Assembly (NCBI RefSeq): GCF_013003915.1
Contig: NZ_JABAIV010000008.1
Span: 62,001 to 126,000, forward strand
Source of the DNA: Telluria aromaticivorans
GTDB lineage: Bacteria; Pseudomonadota; Gammaproteobacteria; Burkholderiales; Burkholderiaceae_D
Length of the DNA stretch: 64,000 nucleotides
Direction: 5' to 3'
Shown: positions 7,774-18,154 of the stretch, piece by piece
Position numbering within the stretch: the stretch's first letter is position 1
Layout of the letters: each line of letters opens with the position of its first letter
Notes under the pieces: model-generated
Databases searched by the model: none
Told to the model about the DNA's origin: nothing
What the model saw: only the letters and a program-made list of their open reading frames with translations
Made by a program: the position numbers and the translations under genes

Positions 7774-7930
7774 AAGGTTCTCTGGCCTGGTGCGCCAGCT
7801 ACAAGCTGCGCCGCGCCCGGCGCCGGCGCGGTATGCTGGCATCCTACCGCCGCCTTCAGCAAGGAACGCCCGCATGCATCTCGACTCCAGGTCCCGCCGC
7901 CGTGTCCTGGCCTCGCTGGCGGCCTTGCCG
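7720..7930. repeat. Right copy of the diverged ~210-bp direct repeat
   Basis: Partner of 4161-4370 in the same orientation. It contains a decayed BNR-gene start and the intact start of the aldo/keto reductase, the reverse of the left copy. Together the copies bracket about 3.35 kb. Confidence 0.8.
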
Positions 7931-8785
7931 TTGCTGGCCAATGCCCAGGCGCGCCCTGCGTTGCTGACCCGCGCCATTCCCTCGTCCGGCGAATTGCTGC
8001 CGGTGGTCGGCCTCGGCAGCTGGATCACCTTCAACGTCGGCCGCGATCCGGCGGCGCGTGCCGACTGCCTTGACGTGATGCGCCAGTTTTTTGCCAATGG
8101 CGGGCGGCTCATCGATTCCTCTCCCATGTACGGCTCGGCCCAGGACGTGATCGGCGAAGCGGTGAGCAGGCTCAAGCCGGCGCAGCTGTTCTCGGCGGAC
8201 AAGGTGTGGATCGGTTCAAGCGAGCAGGGCCCCGCGCAGGTGGAGGCCTCGCGCAAGTTGTGGCGGGCGCCGCGCTTCGACCTGCTGCAGGTGCATAACC
8301 TGCTGGCCTGGGAGGCGCACCTGCCGCTGCTGCTGCGGATGAAGCGGGAAGGGCGGCTGCGCTATGTCGGCATCACTACCTCGGAAGGCCGGCGCCATGC
8401 CGACATCCTGAAAATCATGGGCAGCCAGCCGGTCGATTTCGTGCAGGTCTCGTACAACGTGCTCGATCGCGAGGTCGAGCAGCGCATCCTGCCGCTGGCG
8501 CGCGAGCGCCGCATCGGCGTGATCGTGAACCGGCCGTTCCGGCAGGGCGAGCTCACGCAGGCTCTGGCGGGCAAGCGCCTGCCCGGCTGGGCGGCGGACA
8601 TCGGCTGCACCAGCTGGGCGCAGGTGCTGCTCAAGTTTATCGTCGCGCATCCGGCCGTGACCTGCGCGATTCCGGCCACCTCGAGCGTCGCCCACGTGCG
8701 CGAGAACATGCTGGCCGCACGCGGGCCGCTGCCGGACGAGGCACTGCGCCGGCGCATTGTCCAGGATGTCGAAAGGCTGGCATGA
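7874..8785 (+). CDS. Aldo/keto reductase family oxidoreductase with Tat-like signal
   Basis: 303 residues from ATG at 7874, with AAGGAA 8 bp upstream. The N-terminus SRSRRRVLASLAALPLLANA looks like a twin-arginine signal. The aldo/keto reductase barrel follows: GLGSW, then IDSSPMYGSAQDVIGEA with the family's Asp and Tyr, DKVWIGS at the catalytic Lys position, DLLQVHN with the catalytic His, GITTSEG, VQVSYNVLDRE and a C-terminal AIPATSSVAHVRENM. NADPH-dependent reduction of a carbonyl substrate is expected; the substrate is unknown. Upstream DNA is the right copy of the duplicated block. Its stop overlaps the next start (ATGA), so it is coupled to the DUF6064 gene. Confidence 0.88.
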   Translation: MHLDSRSRRRVLASLAALPLLANAQARPALLTRAIPSSGELLPVVGLGSWITFNVGRDPAARADCLDVMRQFFANGGRLIDSSPMYGSAQDVIGEAVSRLKPAQLFSADKVWIGSSEQGPAQVEASRKLWRAPRFDLLQVHNLLAWEAHLPLLLRMKREGRLRYVGITTSEGRRHADILKIMGSQPVDFVQVSYNVLDREVEQRILPLARERRIGVIVNRPFRQGELTQALAGKRLPGWAADIGCTSWAQVLLKFIVAHPAVTCAIPATSSVAHVRENMLAARGPLPDEALRRRIVQDVERLA

Positions 8786-9444
8786 GCGAGTGGTGGAGCT
8801 ATTCGCTGTCGGATTTTTTGATGTTCTCGGCGCGGACCTACTTTCGCCAGTTCGAACTGCTCAACCGCGCCCTGTGGCCGCTGCACTTGCTGGCGTTCGG
8901 TGCAGGGATGCTGCTCATCGGCTGCATGCTGCGGCCGCGCAAGCGCGCATCGTTCACCGCGTTCGGGGTGCTGGCTATTTGCTGGGCGTGGGTCGCCTGG
9001 GCCTATCACGCCGGGCGCTATGCCGACATCAACACCGGTGCGCCGTATTTTGCGATCGGCTTCGGCGTGCAGGCGGTCCTGCTGGCATGGCTGGCGGTGC
9101 GGCGGCCGGCGCCGGCCGAGGGCGACATCGGCCGGCGGGCGCCTGTCGCCATCATGGCCCTGGCGCTGTTTGGCTATCCCTTGCTCGCGCCCCTGAATGG
9201 TGCCAGCTTATGGCAGGCCGAGGTGTTCGCGATTGCCCCTGACCCGACCGTGGCCGCGACCTTCGCTGCGCTGCTGTTCTGGCGCGCGCCATGGCCGCTG
9301 TGGATCATCCCATTGCTGTGGAGTGCCGCGAGCGGCGCAACCTTGAAGGAACTGCATGCGCCGCAGCCCTGGCTGCTGCCCGCAAGCGCCATCCTTGCCG
9401 TGGCGCTGGCCACCTTAGGCGCGCGAAAAAAACTCAGTCGCTGA
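8782..9444 (+). CDS. DUF6064 family integral membrane protein
   Basis: 220 residues with about six or seven hydrophobic segments (WPLHLLAFGAGMLLIGCML, FGVLAICWAWVAWAY, APVAIMALALFGYPLLAP, LWIIPLLWSAAS, LLPASAILAVALATLG). The opening MSEWWSYSLSDFLMFSARTY is the characteristic start of DUF6064 proteins, recalled from family members. Function is unknown. The start overlaps the reductase stop by four bases, indicating one transcript and possibly a linked role. The 3' end overlaps the convergent hydrolase gene by 11 bp. Confidence 0.75.
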   Translation: MSEWWSYSLSDFLMFSARTYFRQFELLNRALWPLHLLAFGAGMLLIGCMLRPRKRASFTAFGVLAICWAWVAWAYHAGRYADINTGAPYFAIGFGVQAVLLAWLAVRRPAPAEGDIGRRAPVAIMALALFGYPLLAPLNGASLWQAEVFAIAPDPTVAATFAALLFWRAPWPLWIIPLLWSAASGATLKELHAPQPWLLPASAILAVALATLGARKKLSR

Positions 9445-10549
9445 GCAGGCTGCCCGAGCGGAAGGATTCCTCGCCGGCGATCTTACAGATGTGCATCCCG
9501 CGCAGCAGGTGGCGGTGCGCAGTGCTGGCGAACAGCAGGCCGGCATGGCTGCTTGACACCGTCGTCACCTTGCCGCTCACCGGGTTGACGACATCCGCGA
9601 TCGGCTCGTTCGCTTCGACCCGGTCGCCCAGCTTCTTGTGGAACACCAGCACGCCGGCATGCGGCGCGTGCAGCGGCTCGACCGCATCGAGCGGGGTCGG
9701 GCCGCACAGGGCGTCGGGCAGGGGGCGCAGCGGCATGTCGATCACGCCCTGCAGCGCCAGGTATTGCAGGATCGCGGCGGCGTCCTGGCCGGCATAGTCG
9801 TAGGTCACGTCGTGCTCCCCGCGCAGCTCGACCGTGACGGCCACGCAGGCGGGCGGGATGGCCGCCTCGGTGAAATGGTCGGCCAGGTCCCACCACAGGC
9901 GGCTGCAGGCTTCATCGAAGGCTTCGCCGCCCGAGGCTTTCGCCACCAGCAGCACCCGCGACTCCATCAACGCCGCCAGCGGCAGCACCGCATCGACCAG
10001 CGGCGTGCCGGTGTACATGTGCAGCACCGCTTCGTTATCGCAGTGCAGGTCGAGCACGATGTCGGCGTCGATCGCCATCGACAGCAGGGTTTTCTTGAGG
10101 GTGCCGGCGTTGTCGGCCGGCTGCCATTCGTCCACGCCGCGCCTGGCTTCTGCGCGGATCAGCGCGACGTTGGCGGCCGCGTCCTGCCCCAGCCTGCCCT
10201 CGAGCGAAGTCTTGAGCCCATCCGCGGCGTGGTGGTAGGCGCGGTTGAAATTGGTGCCGGTCGAGAGGTCGTAGCGGCCGAAAGGCGCGCCGTGCAGCAC
10301 CTGCGACAGCCCGAGCGGATTGGCCGCCGGCACCAGGATCACTTCGCCCTTGATGCGTCCCTCGGCATCGAGCCGTTCCAGGTGCTGGCGCAGCAAGTGC
10401 GCGACCAGCATCGCCGGCACCTCGTCGGCATGGATCGCCGCCTGGATGTACACCTTCTTGCCGGCGCCGGCCTTGCCGTAATGATGGGAAGTCAGGTGCA
10501 GGGTCGCGACGTTGTCATCGAGGGCGATCGGGTGTTTCGTCGAATGCAT
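9434..10549 (-). CDS. Succinylglutamate desuccinylase/aspartoacylase-family zinc hydrolase
   Basis: 371 residues from ATG at 10549. The N-terminal zinc carboxypeptidase-like fold shows AAIHADEVPAM (His and Glu ligands), NPLGLSQ, NFNRAYH and VLDLHCDNE (third ligand His). VELRGEHDVTYDYA carries the likely catalytic Glu. The last ~100 residues (APHAGVLVFHKKLGDRVEAN and INPVSG-like turns) form the beta-sandwich tail of AstE/AspA relatives. It probably hydrolyses an N-acyl amino acid or a related amide in the cytoplasm. It is longer than AstE itself and not in an arginine-catabolism cluster, so the substrate is open. Confidence 0.82.
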   Translation of the reverse strand: MHSTKHPIALDDNVATLHLTSHHYGKAGAGKKVYIQAAIHADEVPAMLVAHLLRQHLERLDAEGRIKGEVILVPAANPLGLSQVLHGAPFGRYDLSTGTNFNRAYHHAADGLKTSLEGRLGQDAAANVALIRAEARRGVDEWQPADNAGTLKKTLLSMAIDADIVLDLHCDNEAVLHMYTGTPLVDAVLPLAALMESRVLLVAKASGGEAFDEACSRLWWDLADHFTEAAIPPACVAVTVELRGEHDVTYDYAGQDAAAILQYLALQGVIDMPLRPLPDALCGPTPLDAVEPLHAPHAGVLVFHKKLGDRVEANEPIADVVNPVSGKVTTVSSSHAGLLFASTAHRHLLRGMHICKIAGEESFRSGSLLSD

Positions 10550-10654
10550 GGCAGGGGCTCCGGCGGGGCGGCGAGGGATAAACCACGATTATGCAGGATA
10601 GCGCCCGGGACCATCCGCACGCTGCCGGGCGCTGGCTAGGGAAGGCGGCTAGGC

Positions 10655-10660
10655 TATAAT
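10655..10660 (+). promoter_or_regulatory. -10 element upstream of trmB
   Basis: A perfect TATAAT stands 33 bp before the trmB start. The -35 region at the proper distance is weak (about CTGGCT). Confidence 0.5.
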
Positions 10661-10692
10661 GACAGCCGTTTTTCCTCACTCTCACGCTCCCC

Positions 10693-11412
10693 ATGTCCTC
10701 TGATACGCCCACCAACGGCCCGGCGCGGCCCATGCTTTACGATCCTACCGAACACCGCATCCGCAGCTTCGTCACGCGTGCCGGGCGGCTGTCGACCGCG
10801 CAGGCACGGGCGCTGGATGAACTCGGCCCGAAATTCCTGATCGAGTACAAGAAGGAAGCGCTCGACATGGAAGCGGCCTTCGGGCGCAAGGCGCCGGTGG
10901 TGCTGGAGATCGGCTTCGGCATGGGCGACACGACGGCGCACATCGCGCGCCTGATGCCGGAGAAGGATTTCATCGGCGTCGAGGTGCACACGCCGGGCGT
11001 GGGCAGCCTGCTCAAGCAGATCGGCGAGCAGGGCATCGAGAACCTGCGCCTGGTCCAGCACGACGTGGTCGAGGTGCTGGCCAACATGATCCCGGACGGC
11101 TCGCTGCACGGCGTGCACGTGTTCTTCCCGGACCCGTGGCACAAGGCGCGCCACAACAAGCGCCGCCTGATCCAGCCGCCGTTCGTGAAGGTGTTATGCG
11201 ACAAGCTGGCGGCGGGCGGCTACCTGCACTGCGCGACCGACTGGGAAGACTATGCGGTACAGATGCTGGAGGTGCTGGGCGCCGAGCCGGCGCTGCAGAA
11301 TACGGCGGAGGGGTATGCGCCGCAGCCGGCCTACCGGCCGCTGACCAAGTTCGAGAACCGTGGGCTCAAGCTGGGGCATGGGGTGTGGGATCTTGTATTC
11401 ACCAAGAAGTAA
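10693..11412 (+). CDS. trmB: tRNA (guanine-N7)-methyltransferase
   Basis: 239 residues, usual length for TrmB. It makes m7G at position 46 of tRNA using S-adenosylmethionine. The SAM-binding motif is [20 protein letters not shown], followed by [15 protein letters not shown] and the diagnostic [17 protein letters not shown]. The C-terminal [19 protein letters not shown] is also typical. The N-terminal [15 protein letters not shown] is the usual basic leader. The start is ATG at 10693. It stands alone, converging on the sugar transporter gene across a palindromic repeat. Confidence 0.97.
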   Translation: MSSDTPTNGPARPMLYDPTEHRIRSFVTRAGRLSTAQARALDELGPKFLIEYKKEALDMEAAFGRKAPVVLEIGFGMGDTTAHIARLMPEKDFIGVEVHTPGVGSLLKQIGEQGIENLRLVQHDVVEVLANMIPDGSLHGVHVFFPDPWHKARHNKRRLIQPPFVKVLCDKLAAGGYLHCATDWEDYAVQMLEVLGAEPALQNTAEGYAPQPAYRPLTKFENRGLKLGHGVWDLVFTKK

Positions 11413-11421
11413 GGAGTTTTT

Positions 11422-11526
11422 GTAGGGTGGGCAGGTCTCCTGCCCGCGCGTTCAAATCACGGTACTGCTGACGGCGCGGCTGTTCTTGTGCTTGTTGAAC
11501 GCGTGGGCAGAATCTGCCCACCCTAC
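11422..11526. repeat. Nested palindromic repeat, copy 1
   Basis: The left arm starts GTAGGGTGGGC and includes GCGCGTTCAA; the right arm reads TTGAACGCGTGGGC to GCCCACCCTAC. Each arm is itself a hairpin (GGGCAGG/CTGCCC; GTGGGCAGA/TCTGCCCAC). Both arms have short cores. It lies between the convergent trmB and sugar transporter genes. Confidence 0.9.
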
Positions 11527-11577
11527 GAAGCCCGACATGCATGCGCCACAGATGCACGCATTCACATGCCAAAGCCG

Positions 11578-12879
11578 TCAGGCCTCGCCGTGCGGCTTCC
11601 TCGCATACAGCCCAAAATACAAGATCACCGCGTAGCACACCGCCGGCACGGCCAGTGCCAGCTTCAGCCCCGCCGCATCCGCGGCAAAGCCCATCAGCAG
11701 CGGCACGACCGCACCGCCCACGATCGCCACGCAGATCACGCCCGAACCTTCCGCCGCGCGCTTGCCCAGGCCTTCGCAGGCCAGCGAGAAGATGGTCGGG
11801 AACATGATCGAGTTGAACAGGCCGATGGCCAGCAGCGACCAGCCGGACAGCGCGCCGGTCGTATTGCTTGAGACCAGCAGCAGCAGGATCGTCATGCCGG
11901 CCGCGCAGGCCAGCACTTTCCCCGGCGAGAACATGCGCAGCAGGGCGGCGCCGATGAAGCGGCCGACCATGGCGCCGCCCCAGTACAGCGGCACGTGCTT
12001 GCCGGCCGCCTCGGCGCCCAGGCCCAGTACGTCGGCTTCCATCAGGTAGTTGACGATGATCGAGCCGATCGCCACCTCGGCGCCGACATAGAGAAAAATG
12101 CACAGCGCGCCGCGTGCGAAGCGCGGCTGCCGGAGCAGGTCGAAGGCGCCCAGGATGTTTTCCGACGGCGCCGGCGTCTCCACCAGCTTGCGGCGGTTCA
12201 GCCACACGGCGCCGGCGAGGATCACCAGCGCGATCGCCAGGCCGATATAGGTGTGGACCACAACGCGGGTTTCTTCCTCGCGGAAGGCGTCGAGCGCCGC
12301 GCCGCTGAGCGTCGTCGGGTCGATCGTCGCCAGCGAACCGAGGATCAGGATCGCGCCCACGTACGGAAACACGGTGGTGCCCAGCGAATTGAAGGCCTGG
12401 GCGAAGGTGAGGCGGCTGTGCGCCGTCTGCGGTTTGCCCAGCATCGAGATCAGCGGATTGGCCACCACCTGCACGATGGTGATGCCGGCCGCCAGCACGA
12501 ACAGCGCCAGCAGGAAGGTGGCGAACACGCCCGAGGACGAGGCCGGGATGAACAGCAGGCAGCCGACCGCCATCGTGACCAGGCCGGTGACGGCGGTGCG
12601 CATGTAGCCGATGCGCTGCACGATGGCGGCCGCCGGGATCGACACCACGAAATAGGCGGCGAAGAAGGCCGACTGCACCAGCATCGCCTGCGCGTAGCTG
12701 AGGGTGAACAGGTCTTTCAGCTTGGGGATGATGACGTCGTTCAGGCTGGTGATACCGCCGAAGACGAAGAACAGCGCGAACACGAAGGTCTGCAGGCTGG
12801 CGGCGTTGTCGGGAATCGTGCTGCCTGCGCCATCGGCTGCGGGCGAGGCGGTGGTGCTGGTGGGAGTCGGGATGGCCAT
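11578..12879 (-). CDS. Sugar MFS transporter, FHS (FucP/GluP-like) family
   Basis: 433 residues with about twelve membrane helices. The FHS signature is seen in FVFALFFVFGGITSLNDVII and KLKDLFTLSYAQAMLVQSAF, followed by the family's VVANPLISMLG and RLTFAQAFNSLGTTVFPYVG. The second half has SIIVNYLMEADVLGL and LFNSIMFPTIFSLACEGLG. Proteins of this type are proton symporters for glucose, galactose or fucose; which sugar is used here cannot be read off. No sugar catabolic genes are adjacent. ATG at 12879 gives a Ser/Thr-rich N-terminal tail before the first helix. Confidence 0.88.
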   Translation of the reverse strand: MAIPTPTSTTASPAADGAGSTIPDNAASLQTFVFALFFVFGGITSLNDVIIPKLKDLFTLSYAQAMLVQSAFFAAYFVVSIPAAAIVQRIGYMRTAVTGLVTMAVGCLLFIPASSSGVFATFLLALFVLAAGITIVQVVANPLISMLGKPQTAHSRLTFAQAFNSLGTTVFPYVGAILILGSLATIDPTTLSGAALDAFREEETRVVVHTYIGLAIALVILAGAVWLNRRKLVETPAPSENILGAFDLLRQPRFARGALCIFLYVGAEVAIGSIIVNYLMEADVLGLGAEAAGKHVPLYWGGAMVGRFIGAALLRMFSPGKVLACAAGMTILLLLVSSNTTGALSGWSLLAIGLFNSIMFPTIFSLACEGLGKRAAEGSGVICVAIVGGAVVPLLMGFAADAAGLKLALAVPAVCYAVILYFGLYARKPHGEA

Positions 12880-13018
12880 GTGAGTGTCGGTGGGTTGAAC
12901 ATTGGAGCGTCTGGCAAAACCATCAGGGCAAGGCGCATCGTCGAAGACAGTACGCTGGTACGGCGAGACGATGCAACGCCGCCAATGAGGGTTTTTCAGG
13001 CGCTCCCAACCTAGGACA

Positions 13019-14842
<1,824 letters not shown>

Positions 14843-14846
14843 GCGT

Positions 14847-15680
14847 TTATTCTGCCCACACCACCAAACCGAAGTGTGCGGTCACGAGTACGAGAATACC
14901 GAACACAATACGGTACCAGGCGAAGATCGTGAAGTCGTGCGTGCTGATGTAGCGCAGGAGCCAGCGCACACACAGGAAGGCCGAAGCGAACGCGGCCAGG
15001 CCGCCCAGCAGGAACATCGGCAGGTCGGCCATCGACAGCAGGTGGCGCTCCTTGAGCACCGAATACACGGTGGCCGACAGCAGGGTCGGGATCGCCAGGA
15101 AGAACGAGAATTCGGTGGCTGCCTTGCGCGACAGGCCGAACAGCATGCCGCCAATAATGGTCGCGCCGGAACGGCTGGTGCCGGGAATCAGTGCAAAGGC
15201 CTGGGCAATTCCCACCTTCAACGCGTCGCCGTAGCCCATGTCGTCCACGCTCTCGACCCGCGCCGCCTGGTCTTTGCCCGTGTGGCGGCGTTCCACCCAC
15301 AGGATGAGCAGGCCGCCGACGATGAAGGCAGTGGCCACCGGTACCGGTGTAAACAGTTTCGCCGTGATCATCTCGCTGAACAGCAAGCCGAGCATGGCCG
15401 CCGGGATGAAGGCGATGACCAGCTTGATCACGAACTTCTGCTGTTTCGGGTCCGAGCCCAGGCCGGACAGGACGGTTGCAATGCGCCGGCGGTATTCCCA
15501 GATCACGGCCAGCATGGCGCCGGCCTGGATGGCAATCTGGAAGACCTTGACCTTTTCGCCGGTGAAATTGAGCAGGCTGCCCGCCAGGATCAGGTGTCCG
15601 GTGGACGAGATCGGCAGGAACTCGGTAAAGCCCTCGACCAGGCCCATGATAATCGCCTTGATAGCGAGAAGAATATCCAT
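14847..15680 (-). CDS. uppP: Undecaprenyl-diphosphatase
   Basis: 277 residues, usual length. It recycles the lipid carrier for peptidoglycan and O-antigen synthesis by removing a phosphate from undecaprenyl pyrophosphate at the inner membrane. The two active-site motifs are intact: [17 protein letters not shown] near the N-terminus and [20 protein letters not shown] in the middle. About eight membrane helices follow the expected pattern. ATG at 15680 ([20 protein letters not shown]) is the family's normal start; the frame is open further upstream but without protein-like sequence. No strong ribosome site is visible. Confidence 0.96.
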   Translation of the reverse strand: MDILLAIKAIIMGLVEGFTEFLPISSTGHLILAGSLLNFTGEKVKVFQIAIQAGAMLAVIWEYRRRIATVLSGLGSDPKQQKFVIKLVIAFIPAAMLGLLFSEMITAKLFTPVPVATAFIVGGLLILWVERRHTGKDQAARVESVDDMGYGDALKVGIAQAFALIPGTSRSGATIIGGMLFGLSRKAATEFSFFLAIPTLLSATVYSVLKERHLLSMADLPMFLLGGLAAFASAFLCVRWLLRYISTHDFTIFAWYRIVFGILVLVTAHFGLVVWAE

Positions 15681-15909
15681 GAATGCGTAACAGTCAGTGT
15701 GGGTGAATGCGGGTGTTGGGATGGACCGTGGAGATACGGCGGGGTCGAAGCTTACCATGCGCACAGGCAGCGCCGGAGTGTTCCCGGCTTGCTGTTGTGC
15801 CTGGCGCAAGATTGTACCGCGCGCGCGTTGCCGCCGGGTTACAACAGACGTCGCGGCAACGAAATTGTTTCGTGCGCCGCCGCCAAAAACGCGTGCTACA
15901 CTCGTCCGC

Positions 15910-16320
15910 ATGAGCCTTTTAGTTGTCCTCATCCTTGCTGTCCTTGCCTGGGCAGCATTCAACGGTTGGCAGAAACCCAACTACTTGCGTTACCGTCCCT
16001 ACCAGGGCCGGGCCTGGCGCAGCACGTTCCCAGGCGCCTCGCGCAAGGACATCCGCGATTTCCTGTCGCTCTTCATATCCGCGTTCTCTTTCCGCGACAG
16101 CGAACGCCTGCATTTCCGTCCGGATGACGAAGTGCTCGGCATCTACCGCGCCGTGAACCCCACCCGCTGGCTGCCCGACGCGACCGAAATCGAGACGCTG
16201 GCCAAGGCGCTGCGCGACAAATACGGCCTGATGCTCGACGATATCTGGCACGAAGGCCTGACCTTGGGCGGGTTGTTCCAGCGCGTGCAGCAGGCGCGCG
16301 GGAAGCTGGCGGCGGCCTGA
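15910..16320 (+). CDS. Hypothetical protein with N-terminal membrane anchor
   Basis: 136 residues from ATG at 15910. One hydrophobic segment ([19 protein letters not shown]) is followed by a soluble, mixed-charge domain: [39 protein letters not shown] and [21 protein letters not shown] do not recognise the family. The soluble part resembles no enzyme motif; acidic and basic helices suggest a protein-interaction domain. It is divergent from uppP. Codon use and the conserved-looking C-terminus suggest a real gene. Confidence 0.65.
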   Translation: MSLLVVLILAVLAWAAFNGWQKPNYLRYRPYQGRAWRSTFPGASRKDIRDFLSLFISAFSFRDSERLHFRPDDEVLGIYRAVNPTRWLPDATEIETLAKALRDKYGLMLDDIWHEGLTLGGLFQRVQQARGKLAAA

Positions 16321-16374
16321 GCGCACAGGCTGCCGAAAGTTACCCCTGTTGGGTTACTTTTTGTTCTTGTGTTT

Positions 16375-16602
16375 ATGCTAGGCCAGCACTATCTGCTTGG
16401 CATGCTCAAACAGAAACTGAACTGGAAACGGCCGCTGTTCTTCCTCCTGCTGCCGATCTTTCTCGTGATGGTGTTTCTTGGGTTTCCCCTGCCGGTCGCG
16501 CCGCCACCTGCCATCAAGGCGGCGCAGGAGCAGACTGTCGTCGTGAAAAAGAAGAAGAAAAAGCATTCAGGGCTGGTGATGCCGGATACCGATCATTCGT
16601 AG
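16375..16602 (+). CDS. Small membrane protein with lysine-rich stretch
   Basis: About 75 residues. A hydrophobic helix (RPLFFLLLPIFLVMVFLGFP) follows a basic segment, then Pro/Ala and a run of six lysines (VVVKKKKKKHSG). No family is recognised. ATG at 16375 is taken; a GTG at 16369 or ATG at 16402 are possible, and none has a clear ribosome site. The stop codon TAG (16600-16602) is formed by the first bases of the palindromic repeat at 16599, so the repeat's arrival may have set the C-terminus. Confidence 0.45.
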   Translation: MLGQHYLLGMLKQKLNWKRPLFFLLLPIFLVMVFLGFPLPVAPPPAIKAAQEQTVVVKKKKKKHSGLVMPDTDHS

Positions 16603-16760
16603 GGTGGGCGGCTCCACCCGTCCTCAGGATGTCTTGACGGCGCTTGCGCCGCCCGCGCGTTCAAAACACGGTGCTACAGCCCGTACGATTATTCACATTC
16701 CTACGATCACCGCGTGGGCGCACAGCAGGCCACTGGCCTGCTGTGCCCTGCCCACCCTAC
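16599..16760. repeat. Nested palindromic repeat, copy 2
   Basis: It begins GTAGGGTGGGC and ends GCCCACCCTAC. The right arm carries an internal palindrome GCACAGCAGG-CCACTGG-CCTGCTGTGC (some bases shared). The inner motif ATCACCGCGTGGGC is present. It lies between the convergent small membrane gene and the YkgJ-like gene. Confidence 0.88.
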
Positions 16761-16797
16761 GGTTCTCACTGGATTGACTGACCGGGGGGGCGGACCT

Positions 16798-17085
16798 TCA
16801 ACACGAAGGCGCAGTCGCCCGTTCCAGTTCATCCAGCCAGCGAATCGCCTGCTCGCGGCTGCTGCCACACATCTCCAGCGAAGGCTGCAACCCACCACAA
16901 AACGCCGGCCGCTCCGGTTTGCCGAAAATGCGGCAGCGGTTGTCATCAGCCAATTGAATGCAACGCACACCGGCCGGCTTCCCATCGGGCATGCCGGGGA
17001 TCGGGCTGGTGATCGATGGCGCGGTGCAGCAGGCGCCGCAGTGGTCGCGGCATTGCACGGGAGATGGGGCAAGCAGGGCGGTCAT
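16798..17085 (-). CDS. YkgJ family cysteine cluster protein
   Basis: 95 residues from ATG at 17085 ([20 protein letters not shown]). The cysteine pattern CRDHCGACC, then [20 protein letters not shown] and an [17 protein letters not shown] tail is that of the YkgJ/UPF0153 zinc- or iron-binding cluster proteins. At least seven Cys are placed as in the family. Biochemical function is not established. An in-frame TTG at 17118 would add only a Gly-rich leader. It is a single gene converging with the small membrane gene. Confidence 0.85.
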   Translation of the reverse strand: MTALLAPSPVQCRDHCGACCTAPSITSPIPGMPDGKPAGVRCIQLADDNRCRIFGKPERPAFCGGLQPSLEMCGSSREQAIRWLDELERATAPSC

Positions 17086-17274
17086 GGAAGGCAGGAGTAT
17101 ACCCCCGCCAACGCCCAAAGCGGGCGCGTCGCCGTGCGTTTTCCCGCTAGCTTGTGGCTAACGCACATCGCATAGCGCAGGAGAGCCATCCATGGTCCAG
17201 GCACTGCCTGAAATACATTGTAAAGACGCGTCAATACCTGTTTATATGGACAGTTTCGATATCACAACGGTTGC

Positions 17275-17303
17275 TTGACTGAGTGACAAGCCCCGACTAT
17301 ATT
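17275..17303 (+). promoter_or_regulatory. Sigma-70 promoter of the TetR-family gene
   Basis: TTGACT (17275-17280), a 17-bp spacer and TATATT (17298-17303) lie 34 bp before the start codon. This is close to consensus. Confidence 0.75.
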
Positions 17304-17336
17304 CGATAGCTCTTCAGTTGGTTTCTAGGCAGTAAC

Positions 17337-17984
17337 ATGGAATGCTCAATCGACAGCAAGCCGCGCTGGGAGCGCCGCAAGGATGCCCGGCCCCAGGAGC
17401 TCCTGGCTGCCGCCATTGACCTGTTCGTCGAACGTGGTTTCGCTGCCACGCGTCTGGAAGACGTGGCCCGCCGTGCCGGGGTGTCAAAGGGCACGCTGTA
17501 CCTGTACTACACCAACAAGGAAGAGCTGTTCAAGGCGGTCGTGCGCGAGAGCATTGTCCCGTTTATCGGCGAGGCCGAGATGTCGGTCGCCGAATTCGAA
17601 GGCCATAGCGCCGACCTGCTGCGCCACGTCATGCTGAGCTGGTGGAGCCGCATCGGCCAGAGCAAGGCTTCCGGCATCAGCAAGCTGATCCTGGCCGAGG
17701 CCGGCAATTTCCCCGAGCTGGCCAAGTTCTACCAGGAAGAGGTGACCCGGCGTGGAACCCGCATGATATCGAGCATGCTCGAGCGTGGCGTCAGCCGCGG
17801 CGAGTTCCGCAACGTCGATATCCCGCAGCTGACCCAGGTGCTGATTGCGCCGATGATGATGCTCAATACCTGGAAACATTGTGCGGTGGCGCCCTGCGAC
17901 GCCCATGAGCTGCAACCCCTCGCTTTCATCGACGCCTTCCTCGACATGGCCCTGCATGGCCTGCTTCCGCGCACGGCGCCCTAG
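17337..17984 (+). CDS. TetR/AcrR family transcriptional regulator
   Basis: 215 residues. The N-terminal helix-turn-helix is clear: ELLAAAIDLFVERGFAATRL, EDVARRAGVSKGTLYLYY and TNKEELFKAVVRE (about residues 21-66). The C-terminal ligand-binding half is helical and resembles the TetR_C regulators of efflux systems (GISKLILAEAGNFPELAKFY). It lies upstream of, and in line with, the pcm-rhodanese-tolC genes, so control of the outer-membrane efflux protein is a reasonable but unproven guess. A strong promoter precedes it; no obvious palindromic operator is seen. Confidence 0.9.
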   Translation: MECSIDSKPRWERRKDARPQELLAAAIDLFVERGFAATRLEDVARRAGVSKGTLYLYYTNKEELFKAVVRESIVPFIGEAEMSVAEFEGHSADLLRHVMLSWWSRIGQSKASGISKLILAEAGNFPELAKFYQEEVTRRGTRMISSMLERGVSRGEFRNVDIPQLTQVLIAPMMMLNTWKHCAVAPCDAHELQPLAFIDAFLDMALHGLLPRTAP

Positions 17985-18154
17985 CGCCAAAGCTTGCCAT
18001 TTACGCCAAGCGACCGTTTTTTTGGCGTTCAACCCCTCTAAACTGCAGACTGTCGCAATTTCCCCTGTCTTGGGGAGCCCATCGCTAAGATGTGCGTCCT
18101 GAGGCCGTTCAACGATAAAATATCGGATTAATTATTTTTCCACCGAGAACTCAG

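Noticed and set aside
9638..10639. 333-codon plus-strand frame opposite the AstE/AspA-like gene
   Set aside because: Shadow frame; the minus strand carries zinc-ligand motifs and a normal start.
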